Source: Phycisphaerae bacterium
GTDB taxonomy: Bacteria; Planctomycetota; Phycisphaerae; UBA1845; PWPN01
Direction of reading: 5' to 3'
DNA length: 7,262 bases
Assembly: GCA_035384605.1 (NCBI GenBank)
Contig: DAOOIV010000175.1
Coordinates: forward strand, 1-7,262
How positions within the stretch are numbered: position 1 is the first letter of the stretch; each line of letters opens with the position of its first letter. Shown here piece after piece: positions 1 through 6,511 of this stretch. A program made the position numbers and the translations under genes. Under the pieces are notes generated by a model. It did no database searches, had not been told where the DNA came from, and was given only the letters and a program-made list of their open reading frames with translations.

Positions 1-756
1 GTTGCCGCGGAGCTTGACCTTGAGGCATTTCAGTCCATCGCGGCGAATCCAGTCCAGCAGAAGAACCGGATAGCCGTCCTCGGGCTCCGAACCGCTCAAT
101 TCAGAAGCATCAAGCGGATCAAGCCCCCCGACCAAGTGCCAGGCGGCAAGTCGCTTCTTCGGGTCTGCGATGAGGTAATCAGCCGGATACCGTCCTGAGA
201 ATCTGACCTTGACGCCGACGGCCGGCTCCAGAAACTCAGCCAGCGTCCGGTTCATGAACTCGCCGCTGTAGGTCTGATACACCGGCCGATCGACCAGTCT
301 GCCCAATGCGTCATGCAGAGCGATATCGAACGGCGAGCAGCACACCAGCGCCGCCAGCCAAGGCATGTGCTCCGACGGATCGAGATACTCACGGTTGATC
401 GCGGCCAACAGAACCGGCAACACATCCCGCTGAAATGAGTGACCCACCTCGATCGGATGGCCCGAAACGTCGAACTCCGCCCACGCCTTCGTCAGCATCC
501 CGCAGAATCGCTTGAGCGTCTCGTGCCGGCGATCGTAAGTCAGCCCGCTCGGCCAGACCCACTGCACGCTCAACGGCGTCTCGCCCCAACCCTCGGCCGT
601 TCGCCCCGCAGCATCACGCACCTTCACGCATGCGCGAGCACAGGTCACATAGGTCAGCGTCTCCGGCCCGAACTTCAGCGGCACGCGCGTTCGAACCGGA
701 AGAAAGTACAGCGATGCACCGACTGCGCGAACGTCCGTGAGCTTTGTCGTCTTCAC
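1..756 (-). CDS. Enolase-superfamily protein (mandelate racemase / muconate lactonizing enzyme type), 3' part outside the window
   Basis: This reading frame is open from a GTG at 756 to the window edge (252 codons) and lacks its C-terminal half. The N-terminal region (about residues 1-120) looks like the enolase-superfamily capping domain, with phrases such as VPLKFGPETLTYVTCARACV, AEGWGETPLS and FDIALHDALG. The visible part ends in KCLKVKLRGN, where the K-V-K triplet (residues 246-248) matches the KxK motif that supplies a catalytic lysine in the muconate lactonizing enzyme subgroup. Enzymes of this superfamily abstract a proton alpha to a carboxylate, with Mg2+ held by three acidic ligands. 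Those ligands lie in the barrel region beyond the window, so racemase, epimerase, dehydratase and cycloisomerase activities cannot be told apart. It is likely cytoplasmic. The GTG overlaps the transporter stop codon (GTGA) and follows an internal Shine-Dalgarno, so the two genes are probably coupled. Family assignment is fairly secure; the substrate is unknown. Confidence 0.85.
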   Translation of the reverse strand, partial: MKTTKLTDVRAVGASLYFLPVRTRVPLKFGPETLTYVTCARACVKVRDAAGRTAEGWGETPLSVQWVWPSGLTYDRRHETLKRFCGMLTKAWAEFDVSGHPIEVGHSFQRDVLPVLLAAINREYLDPSEHMPWLAALVCCSPFDIALHDALGRLVDRPVYQTYSGEFMNRTLAEFLEPAVGVKVRFSGRYPADYLIADPKKRLAAWHLVGGLDPLDASELSGSEPEDGYPVLLLDWIRRDGLKCLKVKLRGN

Positions 757-2198
757 CCGCTCTCCTCCCGCCCGGCGGCCGCCCTCTCAAGTTCGGGCAC
801 CGGTCCACCGAGTGGTGACCCGACGCCGTCCTCTTGCATCTTGCCGCCGGTGTCCGGAGCAAACCAGATGACGAGAAGACCCAGCAGATAAACCGTCGCG
901 ATGGTCATGGCGGCCGGCCGGTAGTCGCCGCCAAACGCACTCACGAGGTAGCCTGCCCCGAACACTCCCAGACCAGTCAGCACTCGGCCGATGTTGTAAC
1001 AGAAACCCTGCCCGCTCGCCCGGATGCGCGTCGGGTAGAGCTCCGGCAGGAACTTTGGCAGCCAGCCGAAAAAGCCGGTGACAAACAAGCCGGCCAGTGT
1101 GCCCATCAGCAACATCAGCCAACTGAAATGCGTATTGAAGAAAAAGAGGCCGCTGACGGTCGCCCAGGCGCCGAAACACAGAAGCAGCCACGACCGGCGA
1201 TTCCCCAACCAGCCCGCCGCAAGCCCGCCCATGAAGCCGCCGACCATCTGCCCGTACGCCGCCCATTGCGCAACAATCGTCCTGCCGCTGCCGTGATGGG
1301 TCGTTCCTTCCGTGATCTGGTCGACGTAAGTCGCCAACCACAGGAAGCTGCCCCACGTCCCCAGCAACGCCACCGTGGACAGCAGGCTCCCCACCACCGT
1401 CGATCGACGATAGCTGCGCGAGAACAGGTCTCCGAGCGACGAATGCTCCTTCTTGGCCCGCGAGACTCTCCATTGGGTCGGCTCGGGCACGAAAAAGATC
1501 AGCGGCAGGCTGCTGATGCCGATGAAAAAACCCATCCCGATCACCCATCGCCAACTGTAACCCACCATGAGACGCGAATAGGTCGCCGCGACGAAATAGC
1601 CCACGTTGGCCGCCGCGCCGATGGCCCCCGCCAGCACGGAACGCAGTCGCTCCGGCCAGGTCTCGACCACCAGGGCCACGCACAAGGGCCACGTGCCGCC
1701 CAAACCCATCGCTCCGAAGAACCGACAGGCGATAAAATGCCACCAGTGCCCGGACAACGCCGACAAACCCGTGAACGCCGCATACATCGATACCGACAAC
1801 AGCAGCGATCGAACGCGCCCGAAGCGATCACCCAGCCGCCCGAACAACACGCCCCCGGCCGCCGCCCCCCACATCCACATCGCCAGCGATAGGCTGAACT
1901 TCGGACCGACCACCTCGTCGATCTGCTTGGTGAGCGGTTCGAGCCGACCGAGCAGTTCGCCCTGGGCCGATTCCGGCACGCCATCAATCTGTGTTTTCAG
2001 ATCGTTTGCCTGAGCCACCAGGTCCGAGATCTGCGGAATCAGATCCTTCAGGGCCTCCCGGGTCATGATCGTGTATACGCCCTGCTCAACCCCGTCGAAA
2101 CCCCACGCCAAGAGAGCTGCGATCAGAGCCAGCCACCGCCAGAACGGCCGACTCTGGTAGATGTCCTTCTCAAGCCGCGTGTTCTCGAAAGAGCTCAT
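753..2198 (-). CDS. Major facilitator superfamily transporter (12 TM, sugar/organic acid type)
   Basis: This is an inner-membrane secondary transporter of 481 residues. About twelve hydrophobic segments are visible, starting with FWRWLALIAALLAWGF (TM1). The loop after TM2 holds the MFS signature GRLGDRFGRVRS (about 120-131). TM4 has a conserved arginine and the loop after it an E-x-x-P-E-R-L-R-S phrase. The loop before TM11 reads PELYPTRIRASGQ (about 385-397), as in sialic acid and aromatic-acid/metabolite:H+ symporter relatives. Between TM1 and TM2 lies an extra hydrophilic stretch (about 46-100) with heptad-like leucine/isoleucine spacing, probably an extracytoplasmic helical hairpin. The ATG at 2198 is preferred because GAGGA lies 8 bases upstream; ATGs at 2219 and 2213 lie further upstream, and the SD falls within any product starting there. 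The coupled enolase-superfamily gene suggests that the cargo is a carboxylated metabolite, but this is inference. Confidence 0.93.
   Translation of the reverse strand: MSSFENTRLEKDIYQSRPFWRWLALIAALLAWGFDGVEQGVYTIMTREALKDLIPQISDLVAQANDLKTQIDGVPESAQGELLGRLEPLTKQIDEVVGPKFSLSLAMWMWGAAAGGVLFGRLGDRFGRVRSLLLSVSMYAAFTGLSALSGHWWHFIACRFFGAMGLGGTWPLCVALVVETWPERLRSVLAGAIGAAANVGYFVAATYSRLMVGYSWRWVIGMGFFIGISSLPLIFFVPEPTQWRVSRAKKEHSSLGDLFSRSYRRSTVVGSLLSTVALLGTWGSFLWLATYVDQITEGTTHHGSGRTIVAQWAAYGQMVGGFMGGLAAGWLGNRRSWLLLCFGAWATVSGLFFFNTHFSWLMLLMGTLAGLFVTGFFGWLPKFLPELYPTRIRASGQGFCYNIGRVLTGLGVFGAGYLVSAFGGDYRPAAMTIATVYLLGLLVIWFAPDTGGKMQEDGVGSPLGGPVPELERAAAGREESG
762..768 (-). promoter_or_regulatory. Shine-Dalgarno deciding the GTG start of the enolase-superfamily gene
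   Basis: On the minus strand GGAGGAG sits inside the last codons of the transporter gene, with its GGAGG core 7 bases before the GTG at 756. It is near-perfect in sequence and spacing, and it supports the non-ATG start and the 4-base GTGA overlap with the upstream stop codon. Confidence 0.75.
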
Positions 2199-2206
2199 GC
2201 AGGTTT

Positions 2207-2211
2207 TCCTC
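2207..2211 (-). promoter_or_regulatory. Shine-Dalgarno selecting the start of the MFS transporter
   Basis: GAGGA on the minus strand ends 8 bases before the ATG at 2198. It favours this start over the in-frame ATGs at 2213 and 2219, giving a protein that begins MSSFENTRLEKD. Confidence 0.6.
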
Positions 2212-2234
2212 ATATGCACCGATCATGCCGACAA

Positions 2235-2335
2235 CCTTAGAACCTTGCGGCCGGACATCTGTGCGGCTTGCGCGCATGTTTCCGGATCGCAGTGCGCCGG
2301 GTGCCATGCCCACGGCTTTGCGTGGGCATGCGCCT
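2235..2335. repeat. Modular repeat unit A1: common head plus tail X
   Basis: The head (2235-2292) begins CCTTAGAACCTTGCGG and matches the head at 7029-7086 at 54 of 58 positions, all four differences being transitions. Tail X (2294-2335) is identical over 42 bases to 7181-7222. Tail X forms a hairpin: CATGCCCACG (2305-2314) pairs with CGTGGGCATG (2321-2330) around loop GCTTTG. Past a bulged C2304, GGTG (2300-2303) can pair with CGCC (2331-2334). No transposase, target-site duplication or T-tract accompanies it. It could be a REP-like dispersed palindromic element; the family name is unknown to me. Confidence 0.85.
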
Positions 2336-2340
2336 TTCAA

Positions 2341-2432
2341 TCCTTACGGCCAGACGTCTGTGCCGCTTGCGCGCGTGTTTCCGGATCACAGAGCCCTTGG
2401 GCTGCGGCCCGCAAAAAGGCGGTCCGCCTTAG
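2341..2432. repeat. Modular repeat unit A2: common head plus tail Y
   Basis: The head (2343-2392) matches 7038-7087 at 44 of 50 positions, with five of the six differences being transitions. Tail Y (2397-2432) matches 7092-7127 at 35 of 36 positions. Tail Y contains GGGCTGCGGCCC, a run of A, and the 15-base palindrome AAGGCGGTCCGCCTT (2416-2430). The unit is in direct orientation immediately after A1, sharing its head but carrying a different tail. Confidence 0.85.
2413..2430 (-). terminator. Possible Rho-independent terminator for the BNR gene, embedded in repeat tail Y
   Basis: Read on the minus strand, AAGGCG-GAC-CGCCTT is followed directly by TTT, giving a 6-bp stem with a 3-base loop and a run of five T in all, two of them in the stem. 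It starts about 62 bases after the stop codon of the BNR gene at 2493, the expected side and distance. The stem is short, and the same module appears at 7108-7125 where no minus-strand gene is visible, so the role may be incidental. Confidence 0.4.
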
Positions 2433-2492
2433 GTGATAGAGGATCGTCTTGAAGCGGTCAAGGATCAGTCTGTCTGGAGTGTCTGCGGGGTT

Positions 2493-5294
2493 TCACGGCG
2501 CCGAGCAGTCACAGGCCGGATCGGGCTCGAGGCCAGGACCACTCAGGCAGTCGCGAAAGATGCCCAGATCATCAGCGTCCGTGTCGTCATCGTGATCCAG
2601 GAGTGTACGGTCGCACAACGGATCCATTTGCAGCACGCCCACTCCGGTGAGGCATGCCTGCATGCGCCCGAAATCAGCCTGGTCCACGTCGCCGTCCTTG
2701 TCGAAGTCCATCCGAACCGGAATGGGCGATGCGGGCTCGCCGATGATGTCACCGGCCTCGTACACCAGAATCCCCTGAGCATACACGGCCGCAAAAAGCC
2801 GTTGCGGGTTCAACCAATCCTCGCCCAGCACCAGACTGCTGTAGGACAGGGTCTGGCCGATCTTCTGCCTGACAGCGCCCTGGCTGTGAAAGTTGTCAAT
2901 CGACCACGAATAGCCCGATCCGCGACAGACGTAGATGTTGCCGCTGTAGCCACTGGAGATCATCGGCCGGTAGTTGACCTTTCCCTCCCCGGCCGTGTCG
3001 GTGATCCGCTCCCATGTCGCCCCGTGGTCGGCCGTGCGCCACACACCGGCTCCCTGGGTGCTCAAGGCAAAAACCCCCGGGTTGTGCGCGTCCGCCGCAA
3101 GCCAGCGGCCCATGCTCGCCGGATACTGCACCGATACACCGAAATCATCCGCGTAATTGGTCTCGGCGGCGATGAACACATCGTCGTAATCAGATTCGGT
3201 CTTGCACGTCACCAATCCGAAGTACCCCGGACCGTCCCAACGGTGATTCGGGTCCGTGTATGTCCCTATCGAGGTTTCGTTGACAAACAGCTCGAACTGG
3301 TTGCCCCATGCATCGAGCCGAATGGTCGTCCACTGCGCAGGGTCCGCAACCGCGACCGAGCTTAAAACCGTCTTGTCGGTTTGGTTCCAGAGGGCGACTT
3401 CGCCGTTGCGTCTCATAAAGACCAGCCATCCGGACGAACCCCAGTGGCTGTCCACGTCGCTCAGGCGAATGCTGAATCCGACCCAGTTGACCGGATCGTT
3501 GTTGTAAGAACTGATGATGCGCATCCGGCACCGGTACGAGCCGTTTCCGAACGTGTGGTGATCCAGGTTCACCCGATAGTTGCAGTACACGTTGATCCGC
3601 TGGTGCATCGCGTAATTGGAAATGTACCAATCACCGTCGCCGATCCGCCAGTCGCCGTAAAACATCCCCTCGCGCACGTGCGCCCACGTCCGGCCGCCGT
3701 CCGCCGAACGCCAGACATAGCCGTGCTGCTTGTTACTGCTGTAGGTTGGCCAGGCAGCGGCCAAAACCACGTTCGGGTCAAATGGGTCGCCGGCCAGGTC
3801 GGAAAACACGGTGAAACCCTTGGGGACGGCCGGAATCGTCCCCGCCTGCGTCCAGGTATCGCCGCCATCGTCGCTTCGCAGCACCTTGCTGCCGTCGCTG
3901 TCCCCGATCCAGATCCGGTTGCAGGTTCGCGGGTCCGGCCAGAAGCCGAATACCTCGGTAGGCCCGGTCTCGGGGTAAATCTCCTGCCACGTCAGCCCGA
4001 AATCCACCGACCGCCAAAGCCCACCCTGCAATGCCGCGCTGTACCAGCGGTTGGGGCGGTATCGGTCGACGCGCACGAAATCGCCCGGCGACATGGAATA
4101 GCATTCCCAGTTGGCTTCCCCCGGCAAACGCCTGTAAATGACATCACCGCTGAGAATGCAGTATCGCACATCTCCCACCGCGAAAGCCTGCAACCCATAG
4201 AACAGCGACGTCAGCGGCAGACCGGTGTTGATCTCCATGAAGGTTTGGCCGCCGTCGACGCTCTTGTACATGCCCAGACCCCACGTGCCGACGTAAACCA
4301 CGTTCGCGTCGGCCGGATCGACCTCGATGGCTCTCGCCCCGCCGAGCAGCACCGGGCCGGCAGTCCACGTAGCGCCGTTGTCGAGACTGCGCCAGATCTT
4401 GTTCCCCGAGATGGCATAGACAACCTGCGGATTCGACGGGGCAAAGCGAATCGCGGCAATGAGCATGTTGTTGAACGATTGTGTTTGGCGCGCCCAGGTC
4501 ACGCCGTAGTCCGCGCTCAGCCAGGTCCCCCCGGCGGCACCCGCCCAGATCTTGTTCGGCGAAAGCGGATTGATGACCACTTCGTAGCTGCTCGCATCGC
4601 CCGTCACCGGCGGTGAGTTGACCCACGTATAACCGCCATCGATCGAGCGGTACACGGAGTTGTGCGGCGAACCACAATAAAGGCGACTGACGTCGGATGC
4701 GTCCAAGGCAATCGGCCATGCGTCGTTGCCCACCCCGCCCCCCGCAAGCGACCCGGCGATGTTTGTCCAGTTGGCCCCGCCATTGGTAGACTCGAACACC
4801 CCGCCGTCACACCCCGAGATGATCGTACCGGCGAACAAATGATTCGCGTCGTTCGGGTCCACCACGACGCCCTGCACACCGTTGCAGATTCCGCTCAGCG
4901 TCGTGCCGCTGCTCGAGAGAAACCACGAGGCCCCGCCGTTGGTCGTCTTGTAGACTTGCCCCCCGCTGGCCACCCAGACAGTGTTCGGATCAGTCGGATG
5001 GACGGCCGGTCCCTGGTGCAGGAGATGATCGAACCCCGGCCCCTTGTCCCCGTTGAAAGTCGCGGTCTTGGACCAGACCTGTCCACCGTTGGTGGTCTTG
5101 TAGATTCCAAGAGATCGAGTCTGGATATAGATGACGCCGGGATTACTGGGAGAGATGCCGATCCCGATCACAGTCAAATGCCGAAGACCGGCGTTGTCGG
5201 CCACCCACGTACCGGCCGCTGCCGTGCCGCCCGCCAAGTAACACAGGAAACCCGCACACCAGCATACCCGGATGGTTCGACGATTGTTTCCCAA
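2493..5294 (-). CDS. Secreted Asp-box (BNR/sortilin-like) beta-propeller protein with nested LamG-like domain and dockerin tail
   Basis: The product is 933 residues from a TTG start. Residues 1-28 form a signal peptide (GNNRR, then a hydrophobic VCWCAGFLCYLAGG core, cleavage near AAAG). Eleven Asp boxes of the form S/T-x-D/N-x-G-x-x-W/F lie near residues 67, 117, 169, 217, 260, 303, 345, 429, 474, 530 and 754; LPGEANW near 390 may be a degenerate one. Such repeats form beta-propeller blades, as in sortilin-like, GH74-like and Ycf48-like proteins. A LamG/concanavalin-like jellyroll (about 545-713, e.g. GFSIRLSDVD, QFELFVNETSIGTY) interrupts the propeller between the last two boxes. The C-terminus (860-933) is dockerin-like, with loop DFDKDGDVDQAD (863-874) and a second Asp-rich loop (898-909), both typical of planctomycete exported proteins. 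It is probably an extracellular or surface carbohydrate-binding or carbohydrate-acting protein; no catalytic residue can be assigned. TTG is chosen because GGAGGAG lies 6 bases upstream. An in-frame ATG at 5459 would overlap the upstream gene and add 55 non-signal-like residues. Confidence 0.9.
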   Translation of the reverse strand: MGNNRRTIRVCWCAGFLCYLAGGTAAAGTWVADNAGLRHLTVIGIGISPSNPGVIYIQTRSLGIYKTTNGGQVWSKTATFNGDKGPGFDHLLHQGPAVHPTDPNTVWVASGGQVYKTTNGGASWFLSSSGTTLSGICNGVQGVVVDPNDANHLFAGTIISGCDGGVFESTNGGANWTNIAGSLAGGGVGNDAWPIALDASDVSRLYCGSPHNSVYRSIDGGYTWVNSPPVTGDASSYEVVINPLSPNKIWAGAAGGTWLSADYGVTWARQTQSFNNMLIAAIRFAPSNPQVVYAISGNKIWRSLDNGATWTAGPVLLGGARAIEVDPADANVVYVGTWGLGMYKSVDGGQTFMEINTGLPLTSLFYGLQAFAVGDVRYCILSGDVIYRRLPGEANWECYSMSPGDFVRVDRYRPNRWYSAALQGGLWRSVDFGLTWQEIYPETGPTEVFGFWPDPRTCNRIWIGDSDGSKVLRSDDGGDTWTQAGTIPAVPKGFTVFSDLAGDPFDPNVVLAAAWPTYSSNKQHGYVWRSADGGRTWAHVREGMFYGDWRIGDGDWYISNYAMHQRINVYCNYRVNLDHHTFGNGSYRCRMRIISSYNNDPVNWVGFSIRLSDVDSHWGSSGWLVFMRRNGEVALWNQTDKTVLSSVAVADPAQWTTIRLDAWGNQFELFVNETSIGTYTDPNHRWDGPGYFGLVTCKTESDYDDVFIAAETNYADDFGVSVQYPASMGRWLAADAHNPGVFALSTQGAGVWRTADHGATWERITDTAGEGKVNYRPMISSGYSGNIYVCRGSGYSWSIDNFHSQGAVRQKIGQTLSYSSLVLGEDWLNPQRLFAAVYAQGILVYEAGDIIGEPASPIPVRMDFDKDGDVDQADFGRMQACLTGVGVLQMDPLCDRTLLDHDDDTDADDLGIFRDCLSGPGLEPDPACDCSAP

Positions 5295-5300
5295 CAGCCT

Positions 5301-5307
5301 CTCCTCC
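5301..5307 (-). promoter_or_regulatory. Shine-Dalgarno deciding the TTG start of the BNR protein
   Basis: GGAGGAG on the minus strand precedes TTG (5294) by 6 bases, and the signal peptide begins directly after that codon. This decides the start in favour of TTG over in-frame GTG or ATG codons further upstream, which lack a comparable site. Confidence 0.7.
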
Positions 5308-5328
5308 GCTCCCCGCGACCATGACACC

Positions 5329-5337
5329 AATATACCA
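5329..5337 (-). promoter_or_regulatory. Candidate extended -10 promoter for the BNR gene
   Basis: The minus strand reads TGG-TATATT, an extended -10 (TGn) with a hexamer one base from TATAAT. Transcription would start near 5322 and leave a leader of about 28 bases containing the Shine-Dalgarno, consistent with the TTG start. No good -35 is seen 17 bases upstream, which is tolerable for an extended -10 but lowers certainty. Confidence 0.35.
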
Positions 5338-5424
5338 CAACCCGGTCTCGTCCCGGCAGACCTTGCCCATGCCCACCAAGGCCTCCACACCCCATGGCTG
5401 CTGATCGCACCAGTCGAGGAAAGA

Positions 5425-5931
5425 TCAAGAACTCGCCGGCGCGCTGGCGGGTTGATCACGAACCGTTGCCGGTTTGGCGGGCAGACCCGTGGTATCCGCC
5501 GCCTTGGCCTTGTTGATGCTGGTGAATTCCAGGTACCACACGCCGCGTCGGTAATAACGCTTACCCTTGACCTCGACCTCCTGATAAGCCAGGGGAATAA
5601 GCTTGTCCGGCGAATACTTCGCCCCAGTGCCGAGCAGGATCAGACCGGCCGGCGTGTCCAAACCCGCCGGCACACCGGCTTTGAGCCGATCCGCCGTAGT
5701 CTTGCCGCGGTCGGCATCCGGGTACTTGTCCGTCATGAAGCTGTGCACATCAACCAGACGACCGGTCAAGGTCACATTTTGAGGCTCCGGCAGGCGCACT
5801 GACGACTTGGCCTCGGCCGGGGCGTTTGCCGGAAGTGTCTGCGCATTCGCCGCAAGATCCAGAATCGCCCAACCACCAAGGCCGGCCACGATGAGACCCG
5901 CACACACGCCAAGGGTTCTGCCACACGTCAT
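5425..5931 (-). CDS. Small secreted protein of unknown function
   Basis: I do not recognise a named family for this 168-residue protein. Residues 1-30 form a clear signal peptide (hydrophobic core from TLGVCAGLIVAG to AILDLAA, likely cleavage after ANA), so the product is exported or lipid-free periplasmic. A low-complexity linker rich in Ala/Pro (31-50) leads to a core at about 52-139, with phrases VTLTGRLVDVHSFM, KAGVPAGLDTPAGLILLG, YQEVEVKGKRYYRRG and VWYLEFTSI. The alternating hydrophobic pattern suggests mostly beta structure, possibly an OB-like barrel (inference). The C-terminal 25 residues are again Ala/Pro/Ser-rich. The ATG at 5931 has AAGGGAG 8 bases upstream (5940-5946). The stop lies 130 bases before the BNR start, in the same orientation, but that gap holds its own promoter candidate, so co-transcription is uncertain. 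Planctomycete genomes contain similar small secreted proteins, as far as I recall. Confidence 0.75.
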   Translation of the reverse strand: MTCGRTLGVCAGLIVAGLGGWAILDLAANAQTLPANAPAEAKSSVRLPEPQNVTLTGRLVDVHSFMTDKYPDADRGKTTADRLKAGVPAGLDTPAGLILLGTGAKYSPDKLIPLAYQEVEVKGKRYYRRGVWYLEFTSINKAKAADTTGLPAKPATVRDQPASAPASS

Positions 5932-6096
5932 GATGTCGTCTCCCTTACAGCCGAGGCGCTCGCCGTCAACTGCCTCATCTCGTTGACACGCTGGTATACG
6001 AGCGCCGGGCGCTTGGCTTCACACCAGGACCGTACCCAAACAACGAATTGCGCAACCTAGTAATCGGCAATGTTTTAAGTGATCTGAACCATCCAA

Positions 6097-6114
6097 ACGA
6101 CCGGTACCGATCGT
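6097..6114. repeat. Near-perfect 18-base palindrome, possible operator
   Basis: ACGACCGGTACCGATCGT is self-complementary except for one mismatched pair (C6101 with A6110). It lies between divergent genes, about 165 bases upstream of the minus-strand start, so a dimeric regulator site is possible. A chance palindrome or degraded repeat is equally compatible. Confidence 0.35.
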
Positions 6115-6375
6115 CCTGCCTGTAGGCCATGAGTCGGAATCCCGCCAAACGAACGACTCCAAGCACGGGAAACCGCCGCTCACCCCGCCAATGTGCCCTT
6201 TTCCCCACAGGCTTCGTGGCGACACTCCCCTTCGGCCAGCCGCCAGGTGCCAGCCCGCACGCTGGCCGCAGGCCCGCCACGCCTCTCCCGTACCTTGCCC
6301 GTGTTACCCGGGGCATAGGCTCTCTGACGCGGCATCCATAAACCGTGTCTGGACATAGGCCTGCAGGCGAGTCTC

Positions 6376-6400
6376 TTTCGTCATTCGTATTTCGTCATTC
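6376..6400. repeat. Short tandem repeat, two copies of TTTCGTCATTC
   Basis: TTTCGTCATTC occurs at 6376-6386 and again at 6390-6400, separated by GTA, giving a 14-base period. It stands out as AT-richer than its surroundings. Similar 'cgtcattcgta' strings are familiar from intergenic DNA of several bacterial groups, but I cannot confirm a named element. Confidence 0.6.
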
Positions 6401-6505
6401 ACCTGGACTTGTGTCTTGGTCATGCGCTGCAGACGTACAGCCCTTGCAACGCCACACTCGTCGGTCAGGGCGAGACCTGGTGTATCATTTGGGTCGCGCT
6501 CGGGT

Positions 6506-6511
6506 TACAAT
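6506..6511 (+). promoter_or_regulatory. Weak candidate -10 element for tatA
   Basis: TACAAT differs from TATAAT at one base and lies about 95 bases before the tatA start. At 17-base spacing the -35 position reads TATCAT, a poor match, so the call rests on the -10 alone. If real, the transcript would include the whole inverted repeat at 6538-6589. Confidence 0.25.

Larger units (their letters stand above)
2199..2492. other. Repeat-bearing intergenic region between the BNR gene and the MFS gene
   Basis: This 294-base stretch separates two minus-strand genes. Most of it (2235-2432) is occupied by two units of the modular repeat described separately. About 60 bases (2433-2492) between the BNR stop codon and the repeat show nothing recognisable. 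The 36 bases between the repeat and the transporter start contain the transporter's Shine-Dalgarno but no convincing -35/-10 pair. Short open frames on both strands here follow the repeat and are not supported as genes. Confidence 0.7.

Noticed and set aside
834..1892. 352-codon plus-strand open frame opposite the MFS gene
   Set aside because: Antisense to an unmistakable 12-TM transporter; the product is Arg/Gln/His/Pro-rich with no hydrophobic core.
2161..2436. 91-codon plus-strand open frame with repeated LRPDICAACAHVSGSQ-like phrases
   Set aside because: The peptide repeats simply mirror the DNA repeat head; the frame overlaps the transporter's start region and has no ribosome binding site.
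3381..4616. 411-codon plus-strand open frame opposite the BNR gene
   Set aside because: It is antisense to a gene with clear Asp boxes, dockerin and signal peptide; its Arg/His/Val/Pro-rich product has no recognisable domain and reflects GC-rich codon structure.
5425..5459. Start of the BNR protein at the ATG at 5459, overlapping the preceding gene
   Set aside because: The added 55 residues are not signal-like, no Shine-Dalgarno is present there, and the TTG at 5294 has an excellent site directly followed by a signal peptide.
5975..6316. 113-codon minus-strand open frame in the divergent intergenic region
   Set aside because: No Shine-Dalgarno, Arg/Gly-rich composition typical of a GC-rich chance frame, no domain or signal peptide, and overlapping open frames on the other strand.
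6160..6330. Known structured RNA such as RNase P RNA, SRP RNA, tmRNA or cobalamin riboswitch
   Set aside because: I looked for their conserved cores on both strands and found none; only generic GC-rich stems are present.
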